From Calothrix sp. PCC 7507 (GTDB lineage: Bacteria > Cyanobacteriota > Cyanobacteriia > Cyanobacteriales > Nostocaceae): a stretch of 64,000 bases of DNA. The notes beneath the pieces are model-generated. The model was not told where the DNA came from, ran no database searches, and saw only the letters and a list, made by a program, of their open reading frames with translations. Of the stretch, positions 21,333-30,104 are shown piece by piece (positions within the stretch are counted from its first letter, which is position 1; each line of letters begins with the position of its first letter). The DNA lies in NCBI RefSeq assembly GCF_000316575.1, contig NC_019682.1, positions 6,001,501 through 6,065,500 on the forward strand. Direction: 5' to 3'. The position numbers were made by a program, and so were the translations under genes.

Positions 21333-22402
21333 TGCATCATCTCCTCGTTAATTTAGCTGTTGTCAGTACCAAACCAACAGGGATTACAACCTACACTAAT
21401 AATCTTTTTCCTTTTCTGCAATCCCTGAATTCAACGTTACTCATATCACAAAAAAAATCCGGATATAACTGCTATCTAGTACCACCAAATCTGACACCAG
21501 ACCAAGGTACAAAAGGACATTTCAACCGCTTAATCTGGACACAGTTCCAATTGCCGCAAATTTATCAAAAGCTGCAATCCCGTTTATTATTCTCGCCTTT
21601 ACCAGAAGCGCCTCTATATAGTAATTGTCGTTATGTTGTCATGACTCACGACTCAATACCGTTGCGTTTTCCCAACCGCTTCTCGCCGTTGACACCATAC
21701 CACCGTTATTATATTCCTCAAGTTCTTAACCAAGCACAACACATCATCTGCAACTCCCAATCCACTGCTCAAGACATCACCAACTTTTATCAAATTCCAG
21801 CCAGCAAAATTACCCCTATTCTCCTAGCCTACGATCGCACTCACTTCCGCACCCTGAATCTACCCACCCGCAACTACTTTCTCTACGTCGGTCGCCAAGA
21901 TCCTTACAAAAACCTACAGCGACTCATCAGTGCTTTTGCTGCATTACCTAATTGTAAGGACTATGAACTGTGGTTAGTAGGACCAGTGGATTCACGTTAC
22001 ACGCCAATATTAATCACCCAAGTTGCAGAACTGGGTGTAACTAATCAGGTAAAGTTCCTGAATTATGTTTCTTACGGTGAGTTACCAACAATAATTAATC
22101 GAGCGATCGCTCTCGTGTTTCCTAGTCTCTGGGAAGGCTTTGGCTTACCCGTACTGGAAGCAATGGCCTGCGGTACTCCTATCATCACTTCCAACCTTTC
22201 CTCCCTACCAGAAGTGGCTGGCGATGCAGCGATTCTCATCAATCCCTACAATACAGGGGAAATTACAGAAGCTATGCAGGCTGTTGCCAATGATTTAGCA
22301 CTGCGATCGCATTTATCCACCCAAGGTATCGCCAGAGCAAATCAATTCAGTTGGGAAAAAACAGGACAAGCCACCGTCGAAGTTTTATCACGCTTTCTAT
22401 AA
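21332..22402 (+). CDS. GT4-family glycosyltransferase
   Basis: A 356-residue GT-B enzyme and the last gene of this locus. The donor half starts YFLYVGRQDPYKNLQRLI and contains SLWEGFGLPVLEAMACGTPI with the E-x7-E motif. It then continues SSLPEVAGDAAILINP. Such enzymes usually add mannose, glucose or rhamnose. The frame is open from a TTG at 21308, but I start at ATG 21332 because it forms a TGATG coupling with the preceding stop and begins at the first strand. The last part is GC-richer, with HIP1 sites. Confidence 0.88.
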   Translation: MHHLLVNLAVVSTKPTGITTYTNNLFPFLQSLNSTLLISQKKSGYNCYLVPPNLTPDQGTKGHFNRLIWTQFQLPQIYQKLQSRLLFSPLPEAPLYSNCRYVVMTHDSIPLRFPNRFSPLTPYHRYYIPQVLNQAQHIICNSQSTAQDITNFYQIPASKITPILLAYDRTHFRTLNLPTRNYFLYVGRQDPYKNLQRLISAFAALPNCKDYELWLVGPVDSRYTPILITQVAELGVTNQVKFLNYVSYGELPTIINRAIALVFPSLWEGFGLPVLEAMACGTPIITSNLSSLPEVAGDAAILINPYNTGEITEAMQAVANDLALRSHLSTQGIARANQFSWEKTGQATVEVLSRFL

Positions 22403-22491
22403 TGCGATCGCTCTCTGCCAAGAAATTTCTCAGTTTTCACTGCTAACACTTGATTATGAAAGCGATAAAATTGGTATAGCATTTTCTAGTC

Positions 22492-22573
22492 TGGTGAGGT
22501 ACAAATTTATCTGCGTTTATCCGCGTCCATCCTCTTCTATCAGCGGTTAATTCTTTTTGTCTGTACCTCACCA
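22492..22573. repeat. 82-bp element with perfect 12-bp terminal inverted repeats
   Basis: TGGTGAGGTACA at 22492-22503 is matched exactly in reverse complement by TGTACCTCACCA at 22562-22573. The interior contains the ATCTGCGTTTATCCGCGTCC-type segment often seen between cyanobacterial genes. The size, lack of coding capacity and symmetric ends suggest a miniature mobile or palindromic repeat. It sits directly upstream of a Uma2 remnant. Confidence 0.65.
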
Positions 22574-22591
22574 AAGTCTTGACGTTGATAT

Positions 22592-22807
22592 TTTACTTAT
22601 TATCGTTATATTCCTGAATTTCAAGAATATATTTTAATTGACCAATATCAAACTCATATTGAGCAGTTGAGCAAAACTTCAGAAGGTAAATGGCTATTTA
22701 GTGAATCCGACGATGAAGAAGGAGTTTTAACTTTAGCTTCAGTAAATAACCAAATTCCCCATCGCCAGATTTACGAACGAGTCAAGTTTGAAAGTGAATC
22801 AGAATAG
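22592..22807 (+). pseudogene. Remnant of a Uma2-family gene (C-terminal part)
   Basis: In the frame of position 22601, the DNA reads YRYIPEFQEYILIDQYQTHI, then KTSEGKWLFSES, LTLASVNNQIP and YERVKFESESE before TAG at 22805. This is the conserved C-terminal third of Uma2 proteins (the RSIPSLQEYILV-type segment). An in-frame stop lies just upstream, and the 82-bp repeat precedes it, so the 5' two thirds are gone. It is a clear decayed gene, on the + strand just beyond the pyk 3' end. Confidence 0.85.
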
Positions 22808-22848
22808 ACATTGTAATCAGCAATTCATAATTACGAATTGCAAATTAT

Positions 22849-24618
22849 TTAAGGTGTTCCGACTGCTCCAGAGTAAATTAAACCCCGTTGCAAGTCCATC
22901 GTCAGAATTGCCCCATCGCGAATTACTTGCGTCGCCTTCTTCACGCCAACAATTACAGGTACACCTAGACGCAAGCCAATCACTGCTGCATGACTTGTGA
23001 GACTTTCATCTTCTGTAATAATCCCCGCAGCTTTGCGAATCGCCTCGACAAAATCAGCGCTGGTGCGGGGAGCAACCAAAATATCGCCAGGATTAAAGTT
23101 ACTAACTTCCATACCAGTGTGAGCAACTCTAGCACGACCACTCACAGAACCTTGTCCCAAGCCAATTCCTTGGCCGAGAACTGCTGTTACTACCTCAACT
23201 TTAATTAAATCTGTTGATCCAGACACCCCTTGGAGTGTACCAGCAGTCATTACGACCAAATCTCCCTCAGTTAGTAGCTCATTTTCTTGAGCGACATTAA
23301 TCGCTGCTTGAAAAGTTTGCCCAGTCGAAGGTAGTCCCAGTACTAACAGCGGTTTAACTCCCCACACCATCTGTAACTGTCTGGCCACATTTACATGGGG
23401 TGTAATTGCCAAAATAGGTGTCCGGGGACGGAACTTAGAAACGTTACGGGCTGTCGCTCCAGTTTGCGTCAAAGTCATAATTGCCGCAGCACCTAGTTGC
23501 TCTGCAATTTGACCTACAGCTTGACTAATGGCGTTGGGAATGGAACGCCTAGCATCTCTTAACTGACGGACTGTAGAACTGAGCGCCTCTTCCTGCTCAA
23601 TCCGTTCCGCAATGCGTGCCATTGTCGCCACAGCTTCTACTGGAAAGTCGCCAACAGCGGTTTCATTAGAGAGCATGACTGCATCCGTGCCATCTAAAAT
23701 CGCATTGGCCACATCCGATACTTCAGCACGGGTGGGACGGGGATTGCTCACCATGCTGTCTAACATTTGGGTGGCGGTGATGATAGGAATCCCCAAGCGG
23801 TTGGCTGTAGCAATCAGCCGCTTTTGCAGAATGGGGACATCTTCGGCTGGTAGTTCCACACCTAAGTCGCCTCTGGCTACCATCACGCCGTCACACAAAG
23901 CCAGAACTGCTTCCATTTGTTCAATGGCTTCATGCTTTTCAATTTTGGCAACTACTGGCACATATTTACCAGTACTAGAAATTAGTTCTTTGATTTCAAT
24001 TAAATCCTGGGGGTTGCGGACAAAGGAAAGTGCTACCCAATCTACACCTTGATCTAGACCGAACATGAGATCCTCTCGGTCTTTGTCGGTCATAGCTTTA
24101 ATTGAAAGATAAACTCCAGGAAAGTTTACACCTTTGTTGTTGGAAAGTTTACCAGGAACCGTAACACGACAATGTAAATCACCTTTATCGCGGTTAATCT
24201 CCTCGACCAGCATTTCTACTCGCCCATCATCGAGGAGGATTTTAGCGCCAACCGGGACTTCTTCAGCTAAATAATCGTAAGTGATGCAGCTAATATCCTG
24301 TGTGCCGATCACTGGACGATTTGTCAAGGTGAAGCGATCGCCTTTGGCAACAATTATCGACCCATTCTCAAACTTACCCAAGCGAATTTTCGGCCCTTGC
24401 AAGTCTTGGAGAATTGCCACTGGCTGATTGAGTTCAAAGGCAGTTTGCCGAATTAAGCGAATATTCCGCTGATGGTCAGCATGGGTTCCGTGGGAAAAGT
24501 TTAGCCGCAGCGTAGTTGCACCCGCTTCAATGATCGCCTTGAGCATTTCTGGGCTGCTAGTTGCGGGACCAATCGTAGCGACAATTTTTGTCCGGCGTAT
24601 AGAATCTCTTAATTGCAT
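22849..24618 (-). CDS. pyk: Pyruvate kinase with C-terminal PEP-utiliser domain
   Basis: A 589-residue enzyme, longer than the roughly 470 of the Escherichia coli type because of a C-terminal phosphohistidine-like domain (about residues 500-585) with LTSHAAVIGLRLGVPVIVG. The catalytic part begins RRTKIVATIGPATSS and has LRLNFSHG, ILQDLQGPKIRLG, VVAKIEKHEAIEQ, VARGDLGVELP and IITATQMLDSM. It makes pyruvate and ATP from phosphoenolpyruvate. The gene is convergent with the polysaccharide locus. Its 5' region holds heptamer repeats. Confidence 0.98.
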   Translation of the reverse strand: MQLRDSIRRTKIVATIGPATSSPEMLKAIIEAGATTLRLNFSHGTHADHQRNIRLIRQTAFELNQPVAILQDLQGPKIRLGKFENGSIIVAKGDRFTLTNRPVIGTQDISCITYDYLAEEVPVGAKILLDDGRVEMLVEEINRDKGDLHCRVTVPGKLSNNKGVNFPGVYLSIKAMTDKDREDLMFGLDQGVDWVALSFVRNPQDLIEIKELISSTGKYVPVVAKIEKHEAIEQMEAVLALCDGVMVARGDLGVELPAEDVPILQKRLIATANRLGIPIITATQMLDSMVSNPRPTRAEVSDVANAILDGTDAVMLSNETAVGDFPVEAVATMARIAERIEQEEALSSTVRQLRDARRSIPNAISQAVGQIAEQLGAAAIMTLTQTGATARNVSKFRPRTPILAITPHVNVARQLQMVWGVKPLLVLGLPSTGQTFQAAINVAQENELLTEGDLVVMTAGTLQGVSGSTDLIKVEVVTAVLGQGIGLGQGSVSGRARVAHTGMEVSNFNPGDILVAPRTSADFVEAIRKAAGIITEDESLTSHAAVIGLRLGVPVIVGVKKATQVIRDGAILTMDLQRGLIYSGAVGTP

Positions 24619-25085
24619 AGGGGCTGAATCTAGGGAGCTATCTGGGAATCATCGTAAGTTAAGAGGCATTTCTTTTTCAGTCACTGCCATAGCAGTTAGG
24701 GAGATTGGGCATTGGGCATTGGGCATTGGGCATTGGTTATTCCCCCAGTTCCTAGTCCCTAGTTCCCAGTCCTCAGTCCTTGGTCACTGAGCGCAGCCGA
24801 AGTGCAGTCCCTAGTCCCCAGCTTTTCTGTGGGATAGACTAGCTATCGTACACCAATCTTGGTTCCATCCTCCCAAGGAAAGACTTTTTCTCTGCAAATC
24901 CTTAGCACTCACCACGCCCTGTTTATCATAGGCAAAGCTTAGGTCTCGTCTGGAATCATAGCGTTATTCATCTGCTGTTCAGCAAAGCTGCTGGTAATTC
25001 TTGCTATACAATAATTCACAAAACTTTATTCTTCACTAATCTTTATCGTATATTCGTAATTGTTAATAAACTTAAGGAGTCCAGA
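24619..25085. repeat. Intergenic region with ATTGGGC heptamer repeats
   Basis: This 467-bp gap between divergent pyk and crtR carries a run of four ATTGGGC-type heptamers at about 24704-24735. Degenerate CCTAGTCC/CCCAGT repeats and a CACTGAGCGCAGCCGAAGTG palindromic repeat (about 24786-24805) follow. The crtR side from 24990 is AT-rich and presumably holds its promoter, with AAGGAG at 25075-25080 as ribosome binding site. No gene was seen. Confidence 0.6.
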
Positions 25086-25985
25086 ATGCTCACGTCGGAG
25101 GCACAAAAGCCACTGGCAATCCCGCCCAAGGAATTTTTAGCGCCTCCCGGTGATTTCAACCCGACGCTACTGCTGTTTTTGGTAGTTGTGGCAATGTTAG
25201 TTTTATCTAACTTCGGTTACTGGTTGTGGGAATGGCCGGATTGGTTATGCTTTAGCGTTAATACTCTGTGCTTGCATTGTGCTGGAACGGTAATTCACGA
25301 TGCTTGTCACCAATCAGCCCATCGCAATCGAGTCATCAACGCTTTGTTAGGTCATGGTAGTGCTTTAATACTGGCTTTTGCCTTTCCAGTTTTTACACGG
25401 GTACATTTACAGCATCACGGACATGTCAATCATCCCCAGGATGACCCAGATCATTATGTCTCCACTGGTGGGCCGTTGTGGCTGATTGCGGTACGGTTTT
25501 TGTACCACGAGGTATTTTTCTTTCAACGGAAACTGTGGCGTAAATATGAACTTCTGGAATGGTTTATTAGCCGCTTGATTGTTGGGGCAATTTTTTATAT
25601 TTCCGTTCAGTACCACTTTTTGGGTTATATTCTCAATTTTTGGTTCATCCCGGCGTTTTTAGTGGGAATAGCATTGGGATTATTTTTTGATTATTTACCA
25701 CATCGTCCTTTTGTGGAACGCGATCGCTGGAAAAATGCCCGCGTCTACCCGAACCAAATTCTGAATATCCTGATTTTGGGGCAGAACTACCATCTAATTC
25801 ATCATTTGTGGCCTTCCATTCCCTGGTATAATTACCAACCTGCATATCATGTAATGAAGCCGCTTTTAGATGAAAAGGGATGTTATCAAACTTCAGGACT
25901 ATTACAGAAAAAAGACTTTTTTGAGTTTGTTTACGATATTTTCTTAGGGATTCGATTTCATCACCACAAAGCGACTGAAAAATAA
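25086..25985 (+). CDS. crtR: Beta-carotene hydroxylase, fatty acid desaturase fold
   Basis: A 299-residue membrane di-iron enzyme. The three histidine clusters are VIHDACHQSAH (HDACH at about 71-75), RVHLQHHGHVNHP (about 105-117) and YHLIHHLWPSIPWYNY (about 236-251). The stretches FPVFTRVHLQHH and VSTGGPLWLIAVRFLYHE agree closely with cyanobacterial CrtR. It adds the 3-hydroxyl of beta-ionone rings to make zeaxanthin or myxol-type carotenoids in membranes. A good AAGGAG site precedes the ATG. Isolated transcription unit. Confidence 0.93.
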   Translation: MLTSEAQKPLAIPPKEFLAPPGDFNPTLLLFLVVVAMLVLSNFGYWLWEWPDWLCFSVNTLCLHCAGTVIHDACHQSAHRNRVINALLGHGSALILAFAFPVFTRVHLQHHGHVNHPQDDPDHYVSTGGPLWLIAVRFLYHEVFFFQRKLWRKYELLEWFISRLIVGAIFYISVQYHFLGYILNFWFIPAFLVGIALGLFFDYLPHRPFVERDRWKNARVYPNQILNILILGQNYHLIHHLWPSIPWYNYQPAYHVMKPLLDEKGCYQTSGLLQKKDFFEFVYDIFLGIRFHHHKATEK

Positions 25986-26108
25986 ACAAATATCAAGCAT
26001 AAGTAACTCGGCATAAATAATTTTCGCTGGCAATAGGCAATATAGCGGTTTTCAGATTAGTGAGATACAGTTTTAAATCGCCAAGCCTGTAGATACTGTC
26101 TTGATTCG

Positions 26109-27080
26109 TCAAGAGGCATGAGCGAGATAATCAGGGTCAAAAGGCTTTTGGGATTTTAAAATCGCAAAAGCAAAATGCAAGAGCTTACGCATAACAGCAC
26201 CAAGGACTTGCATTTTGACCTTGCCACGGTCAAGTAATCGCTGTGCAAATAATTTCAGCAAAGGATTATGGCGCATAGCAGCGACAGCAGGCATATAAAG
26301 TGCCTTTCGGAGTCGGGCATTGCCAATTCGCGATAAGTGAGACTTAGCTTGTACCGAAGAACCACTAGAACGTTCTTGGGGAGTTAAGCCAGCATGAGCA
26401 GCTAACTGGCGAGCGTTGCGGTATTGTTCAAGACAACCGATTTCGGTTAACAGCACAGCCGCAGTCTGCTCACCAATACCAGGGATTGAGGTTAAAAGGT
26501 CGCGCTTGGCCTTCAAATCAGGATGGCGCTCAAAGTGGTCGTGAATCAGTTGTTTCACCTGGACAATCAGCTGTTTTAACTGCTCTAAATGAGACTCAAT
26601 TAAAGCGGCAACAGTGGGTGTGGCAGTTTCTAACCGATTCTGCTCCTGTTGGTACATGTCCGTGAGCGATTCTAAACGACGAAGGAGCGCTTGAAGCTCT
26701 TTCACCTCAACTGGTAAAGGAGTCCAAAGTTCTGGGGCAATCGCCAGACAAAAACGCGCAATCACTGCGGCATCTACTTTGTCCGTCTTAGTACGAAGTA
26801 GTTCGCTCTTGGCAAATCCTTTAATGCGGGATGGATTGACCACACTGACTTTGTGACCATTCTCCACTAAAAACTCTGCCAATGCTTCGCCATAGGTGCT
26901 TGTCGCTTCCATGCAGCCATGAACTTGAGTCGCTCCTTGTTTGGAGAGCCAATTTTTCAGGACAAGAAAACCTTCTGGATTGTTTTTAAAGACTTTGGAT
27001 TTTGTGGTTTGGTTCTCCAGTATCAAAGTCACATGAAAATCTTTTTTACTGATATCGATACCGAGAACTATTTTTGACAT
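26109..27080 (-). CDS. IS110-family transposase (DEDD), copy 1
   Basis: A 323-residue recombinase. The N-terminal RuvC-like domain starts VLGIDISKKDFHV with the first Asp, then has GCMEATSTYGEAL and LRTKTDKVDAAVIARF with further acidic residues. A helical middle (about 120-190) leads to the Tnp_20 domain: TSIPGIGEQTAAVLLTEIG and LTPQERSSGSSV, which includes the serine-rich catalytic stretch. The frame is intact and the element may be active. It differs from copy 2 only at LVLKNWLS (here) versus VNLQNWLI near residue 43-51. Confidence 0.95.
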   Translation of the reverse strand: MSKIVLGIDISKKDFHVTLILENQTTKSKVFKNNPEGFLVLKNWLSKQGATQVHGCMEATSTYGEALAEFLVENGHKVSVVNPSRIKGFAKSELLRTKTDKVDAAVIARFCLAIAPELWTPLPVEVKELQALLRRLESLTDMYQQEQNRLETATPTVAALIESHLEQLKQLIVQVKQLIHDHFERHPDLKAKRDLLTSIPGIGEQTAAVLLTEIGCLEQYRNARQLAAHAGLTPQERSSGSSVQAKSHLSRIGNARLRKALYMPAVAAMRHNPLLKLFAQRLLDRGKVKMQVLGAVMRKLLHFAFAILKSQKPFDPDYLAHAS

Positions 27081-27328
27081 GAGACATTTCCTCCACAGTT
27101 AATTTCTACAATAGAAGAACTGATGAATTGCATCTACTATCCTTGTGAATGCAGACTTTCCCAATATTTGGGGTCTAAGATACTGTCCAGTCTCTACAAT
27201 TCAATTCGATTTCACCGATACAGGTTGCCAATCTACGTTACAGACTTTTGTATGGTCTCAGGGGCGGGGCAGCTTGACCTGGTATTACCAGTCCTCCAAA
27301 AAGAATTGTGTCGTTAAACTAGTACAGG
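27081..27328 (-). ncRNA. Candidate bridge-RNA region of IS110 copy 1
   Basis: In the IS110 branch, the non-coding end in front of the transposase encodes a structured bridge RNA that pairs with donor and target DNA. Here that side is long (at least 248 nt), the downstream side is only 22 nt, and both copies are identical over 27081-27328 and 33503-33750. Short open frames in it are not plausible proteins. The RNA itself, its ends and its loops were not demonstrated, so this is inference from family knowledge and conservation. Confidence 0.35.
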
Positions 27329-27486
27329 CAACATTTAAGTTTTTTGAACTGCATTCTCAAGTCAAGTCTTTGCTCTACATCACAGTGAAAGCTATTTACT
27401 CGGTTCCTTGGGATCTTCTATTTAAGATACAAGGGGCGGGGAAACTCCGCCCTCAATTGCTTTTCATTAGTGAATTGGTATGACTA

Positions 27487-27598
27487 GTACAGCTTGGCGT
27501 AAATAAACCAACCATTGTAAATCGCTCAAAGGCTTACTATACAACTTTCTTCATTTCAGACTTCAGACTTCAGATTTCAGACTTCAGCCTTTGTGTAC
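27487..27598. repeat. Small TA-flanked element with IS630-like end
   Basis: The segment starts GTACAGCTTGGCG and ends TGTAC, and is bordered on both sides by TA (27485-27486, 27599-27600). Its first 25 bp resemble the left end of the IS630 element at 33744 (GTACAG, GGCG and AAATAAACC shared in register). It has no gene; the interior holds ACTTCAG/ATTTCAG heptamer repeats at about 27556-27588. It looks like a non-autonomous IS630 derivative, but the right end match is short. Confidence 0.45.
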
Positions 27599-27605
27599 TA
27601 GCTGA

Positions 27606-28760
27606 TTATTGTGCCCAAGGCATTGGTTCAATTGGCTCAAAAGAGGTTGTCAGTTTATAAGGCGAGCCTGTTTCGAGAGAGTTATGGATAGCCAAGACAA
27701 GTTCATTATTATGCAGAGAAAATCTCGCTGAAAGTCGAGAGGGACGCTCCCCAGCGATCGCATCCGCCATTTCTGCCACACCCCGGCAAAAATCCATTTC
27801 TTGAGCGCTTCTAGATCCTAATCGCGCTGCTTTTCTGACTAACGGATAATTTTGCTTCCAAATGCCTTCCAGCCGCTTGCGCCTGATAGTAATACTACGT
27901 CTGATGTAGACCGGCGAGCCATAATACCAACAATCTTTAATCCCAAGTATACCGTCATCCCCAATAATTCTTAATGAGTGGTCATGGGGTGCAACGATAC
28001 TGCAAGTCAGTCTAGCAACCACACCGGAAGCAAATTTAATACAGGCTACAGAAAAATCTGGAGCGTTCATATCTAGAGGAATATCTGTCTGCTTATCAGG
28101 AACTAGACATGATGAAAAAGCAGAAACGGTTTCTGCTGGGCCAAAGAATGCAGTTAGCCAGGTGACGTAATAACCAGCATGTTCTAAAGTACAACCAACC
28201 TCAAACTCATCCTTGTAAGGCCAAGGAGTCCCCGATTGACTCAACCATTTTTGATAAGGCATCTTATGAACTAGTCCATCATCCATTTCGGCGTAGACTA
28301 GTCGCACCTTGCCAACTTTATTTTCCCGTAGAGCCTTCCAAACTGTTTGAGCAGTTTCGCTCAACAGGCTGCATGGTGCAGAGGAGATATATAAACCCCG
28401 TTGTTCGGCTAAGTTTACCAATTCCTCAGCTTGCCACATGGACATTGCCAGAGGTTTCTCAGAGTAGACGTGTTTACCAGCCTCTAAAGCAGCTTTAGAA
28501 ACTGAGTAATGACTACTAGGGTTGGTGAGATTCAAGACAATATCAACATTGTCATCCGCCAGCAGTTCTTCTAAGGAACTGTAAACACGAGAAATAGAAT
28601 GGTAAGCAGCAAATTTAGCGGAGCGATCGCCATTGCGATCCATCACTCCCACCAATTTGAGTTCTGGGTGGAGTGGGAGTGATTTCAGATAGTAATCAGC
28701 AACAAATCCGCAGCCAACAATAGCAATGGATTTTGGAGCAGTAGTTGGGGAGGAAGACAC
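27606..28760 (-). CDS. Gfo/Idh/MocA-family oxidoreductase
   Basis: A 384-residue NAD(P)-dependent sugar dehydrogenase-like protein. The N-terminal Rossmann motif is SIAIVGCGFVADYYLKSLP. HVYSEKPLAMSMWQAEELV carries the conserved Glu-Lys-Pro of the family, and the C-terminal beta-sheet region follows. It lies 12 nt behind a GT2 gene on the same strand, so the two form an operon likely acting in polysaccharide or glycolipid synthesis. The substrate is unknown; inositol, glucose or nucleotide sugars are all used by relatives. Confidence 0.88.
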   Translation of the reverse strand: MSSSPTTAPKSIAIVGCGFVADYYLKSLPLHPELKLVGVMDRNGDRSAKFAAYHSISRVYSSLEELLADDNVDIVLNLTNPSSHYSVSKAALEAGKHVYSEKPLAMSMWQAEELVNLAEQRGLYISSAPCSLLSETAQTVWKALRENKVGKVRLVYAEMDDGLVHKMPYQKWLSQSGTPWPYKDEFEVGCTLEHAGYYVTWLTAFFGPAETVSAFSSCLVPDKQTDIPLDMNAPDFSVACIKFASGVVARLTCSIVAPHDHSLRIIGDDGILGIKDCWYYGSPVYIRRSITIRRKRLEGIWKQNYPLVRKAARLGSRSAQEMDFCRGVAEMADAIAGERPSRLSARFSLHNNELVLAIHNSLETGSPYKLTTSFEPIEPMPWAQ

Positions 28761-28772
28761 TAAAACCGTACC

Positions 28773-29768
28773 TCAATTCTTGTATTCTACTAAAGTGCGC
28801 TGTTGTCTGAATAACCGAGACAAATGAAATTGAATTTGGCCTTGTAGTTGTGGGAATTTATCTAACACACAAAATAGGGAGTAGGAAATTGCCTCCCTTG
28901 TGTTTAACCCTCGCTGCCGCGTATTTTGGTACACTCGATAGGCTAGGAAAGTATAGGCCAGCAATAGTAAGAGTATGCTCAACCCTTTAGTTGACCATAC
29001 AGCGGCGATCGCCAAAAATGGCAACAACAAACCCCAAAACCAAATCCTTTGACTTTCTCTCACCCAATGTCGTTCCGGCGCAGCGCCGTGTAGCCAAGAA
29101 CCCTCTGCATAAGCATGACCACCTCGCAGCGATCGCTTCCACCACTGACTCAAACGAGTAATTTGAGCATCATGCAATGTCATCTCGGCATCTATACGCA
29201 AAATTCTGCCCCCTGCTTGCCGCAGCCGCACGCACAACTCTGGTTCTTCGCCTGCAATTAATGTGGGATTAAACCCACCTACATTTTTGAGTGCCGTGAC
29301 ACGCATCATAGAGTCGCCGCCACAAGCTAAAGCTTCGCCAATAGGCGTGTCCCACTCGATGTCACACAGAAGATTATAAATAGAATTGTTGGGGAATTCT
29401 TCTCTGCGGCGTCCACACACAACTACAACATCATGCTGGGTTAGCAATTCGCGCTGTGCAAGTTCTAACCATCCTTCGACTACACGACAATCTCCATCCA
29501 CAAACTGCACAAATTCAATATTTGGCTCTATTTGTAATAAATATGCAAATCCGGAATTTCTGGCACGAGCAGCAGTAAATGGAATAGATAAATCAAGCTC
29601 TACAATATATGCACCCAGAGAACGAGCTAGGGTGACACTACCATCCGTTGAACCGGAATCTACATAAACAACTGTTATCCCTTCGCCGACTACTGATAGT
29701 AAGCATTGATGAAGACGATTGCCTTCATTTCTGCCGATAACTACAATTCCAATTGATTGCAAGGCCAA
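28773..29768 (-). CDS. GT2-family glycosyltransferase with C-terminal membrane segments
   Basis: A 331-residue protein. It starts IGIVVIGRNEGNRLHQCLLS, then has VYVDSGSTDGSV and the metal-binding VQFVDGDCRVVEGW. ACGGDSMMRVTALKNVGG and IAGEEPELCVRLRQAGGRI are the acceptor-side segments. Residues about 240-275 are hydrophobic and should anchor it in the membrane. It precedes the Gfo/Idh gene by 12 nt on the minus strand. Together they form a short glycan-related operon inside the insertion-rich stretch. Confidence 0.9.
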   Translation of the reverse strand: MALQSIGIVVIGRNEGNRLHQCLLSVVGEGITVVYVDSGSTDGSVTLARSLGAYIVELDLSIPFTAARARNSGFAYLLQIEPNIEFVQFVDGDCRVVEGWLELAQRELLTQHDVVVVCGRRREEFPNNSIYNLLCDIEWDTPIGEALACGGDSMMRVTALKNVGGFNPTLIAGEEPELCVRLRQAGGRILRIDAEMTLHDAQITRLSQWWKRSLRGGHAYAEGSWLHGAAPERHWVRESQRIWFWGLLLPFLAIAAVWSTKGLSILLLLLAYTFLAYRVYQNTRQRGLNTREAISYSLFCVLDKFPQLQGQIQFHLSRLFRQQRTLVEYKN

Positions 29769-29863
29769 ACCTCCTGCAATTCTTGATGTTTTATATAACT
29801 TCTCAACTCTAGTATTGGAGTCCGTAAAAATCCTGAAACATAATATCTAGAATTATCATCTTT

Positions 29864-30099
29864 ACTAGCCCTTTTAAGGTGAGTGTACTATAAAAGTTTT
29901 GCCGGCACTTCAGGCATCGACTGCAATTGCACAGAGCAATGCTGCATTCAACCCCAAATCTTGGGACTGTCAATTAAGCGATCGCATCCTTGAAAGTAGG
30001 AAAAATGCTGGAAATTGTGTGAGTGAACCGTAGGGGCAAACGGTTGTTTGCCCGGAAATGGGTAAAATTATTTCTACAAATCACCTTAAAAGGGCTAGT
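29864..30099. repeat. 236-bp element with perfect 19-bp terminal inverted repeats
   Basis: ACTAGCCCTTTTAAGGTGA at 29864-29882 is the exact reverse complement of 30081-30099. The interior has no gene but holds a HIP1 site and the hairpin GGGCAAACGGTTGTTTGCCC at about 30032-30051. It fills most of the 336-bp gap between the GT2 gene and the GMC oxidoreductase. Size and symmetric ends fit a MITE; no target duplication was evident and no second copy was found in this window. Confidence 0.7.
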
Positions 30100-30104
30100 C
30101 CTAA

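Larger units (their letters stand above)
26087..27459 (-). mobile_element. IS110-family insertion sequence, copy 1
   Basis: The boundaries come from comparing it with copy 2: the match starts at CTGTAGATAC at 26087 and ends at 27459, giving 1373 bp. Nearly all lies on the minus strand: a 22-bp end behind the transposase stop and about 379 bp in front of the start. There are no terminal inverted repeats, as usual for IS110. A 10-bp AGATACTGTC is present near the 3' end (26091) and again in the 5' non-coding part (27178). The last 131 bp contain the GGGCGGGGAAACTCCGCCC hairpin and might be an adjoining repeat rather than the element itself. Confidence 0.85.

Noticed and set aside
23612-24052. 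146-codon + strand frame inside pyk
   Set aside because: It is the antisense shadow of the well-conserved pyruvate kinase frame.
24700-24740. Tandem ATTGGGC units as a CRISPR array
   Set aside because: Units are 7 bp, contiguous and without spacers; this is a heptanucleotide repeat typical of cyanobacteria.
26000-26086. Terminal inverted repeat for IS110 copy 1 including the GCGGTTTTC motif
   Set aside because: The motif is a general intergenic repeat and is not shared at the same position by copy 2.
27123-27483. Short + strand frames in the non-coding end of IS110 (also at 33545-33809)
   Set aside because: They are identical in both copies only because the element is duplicated; they oppose the transposase and have no coding character.
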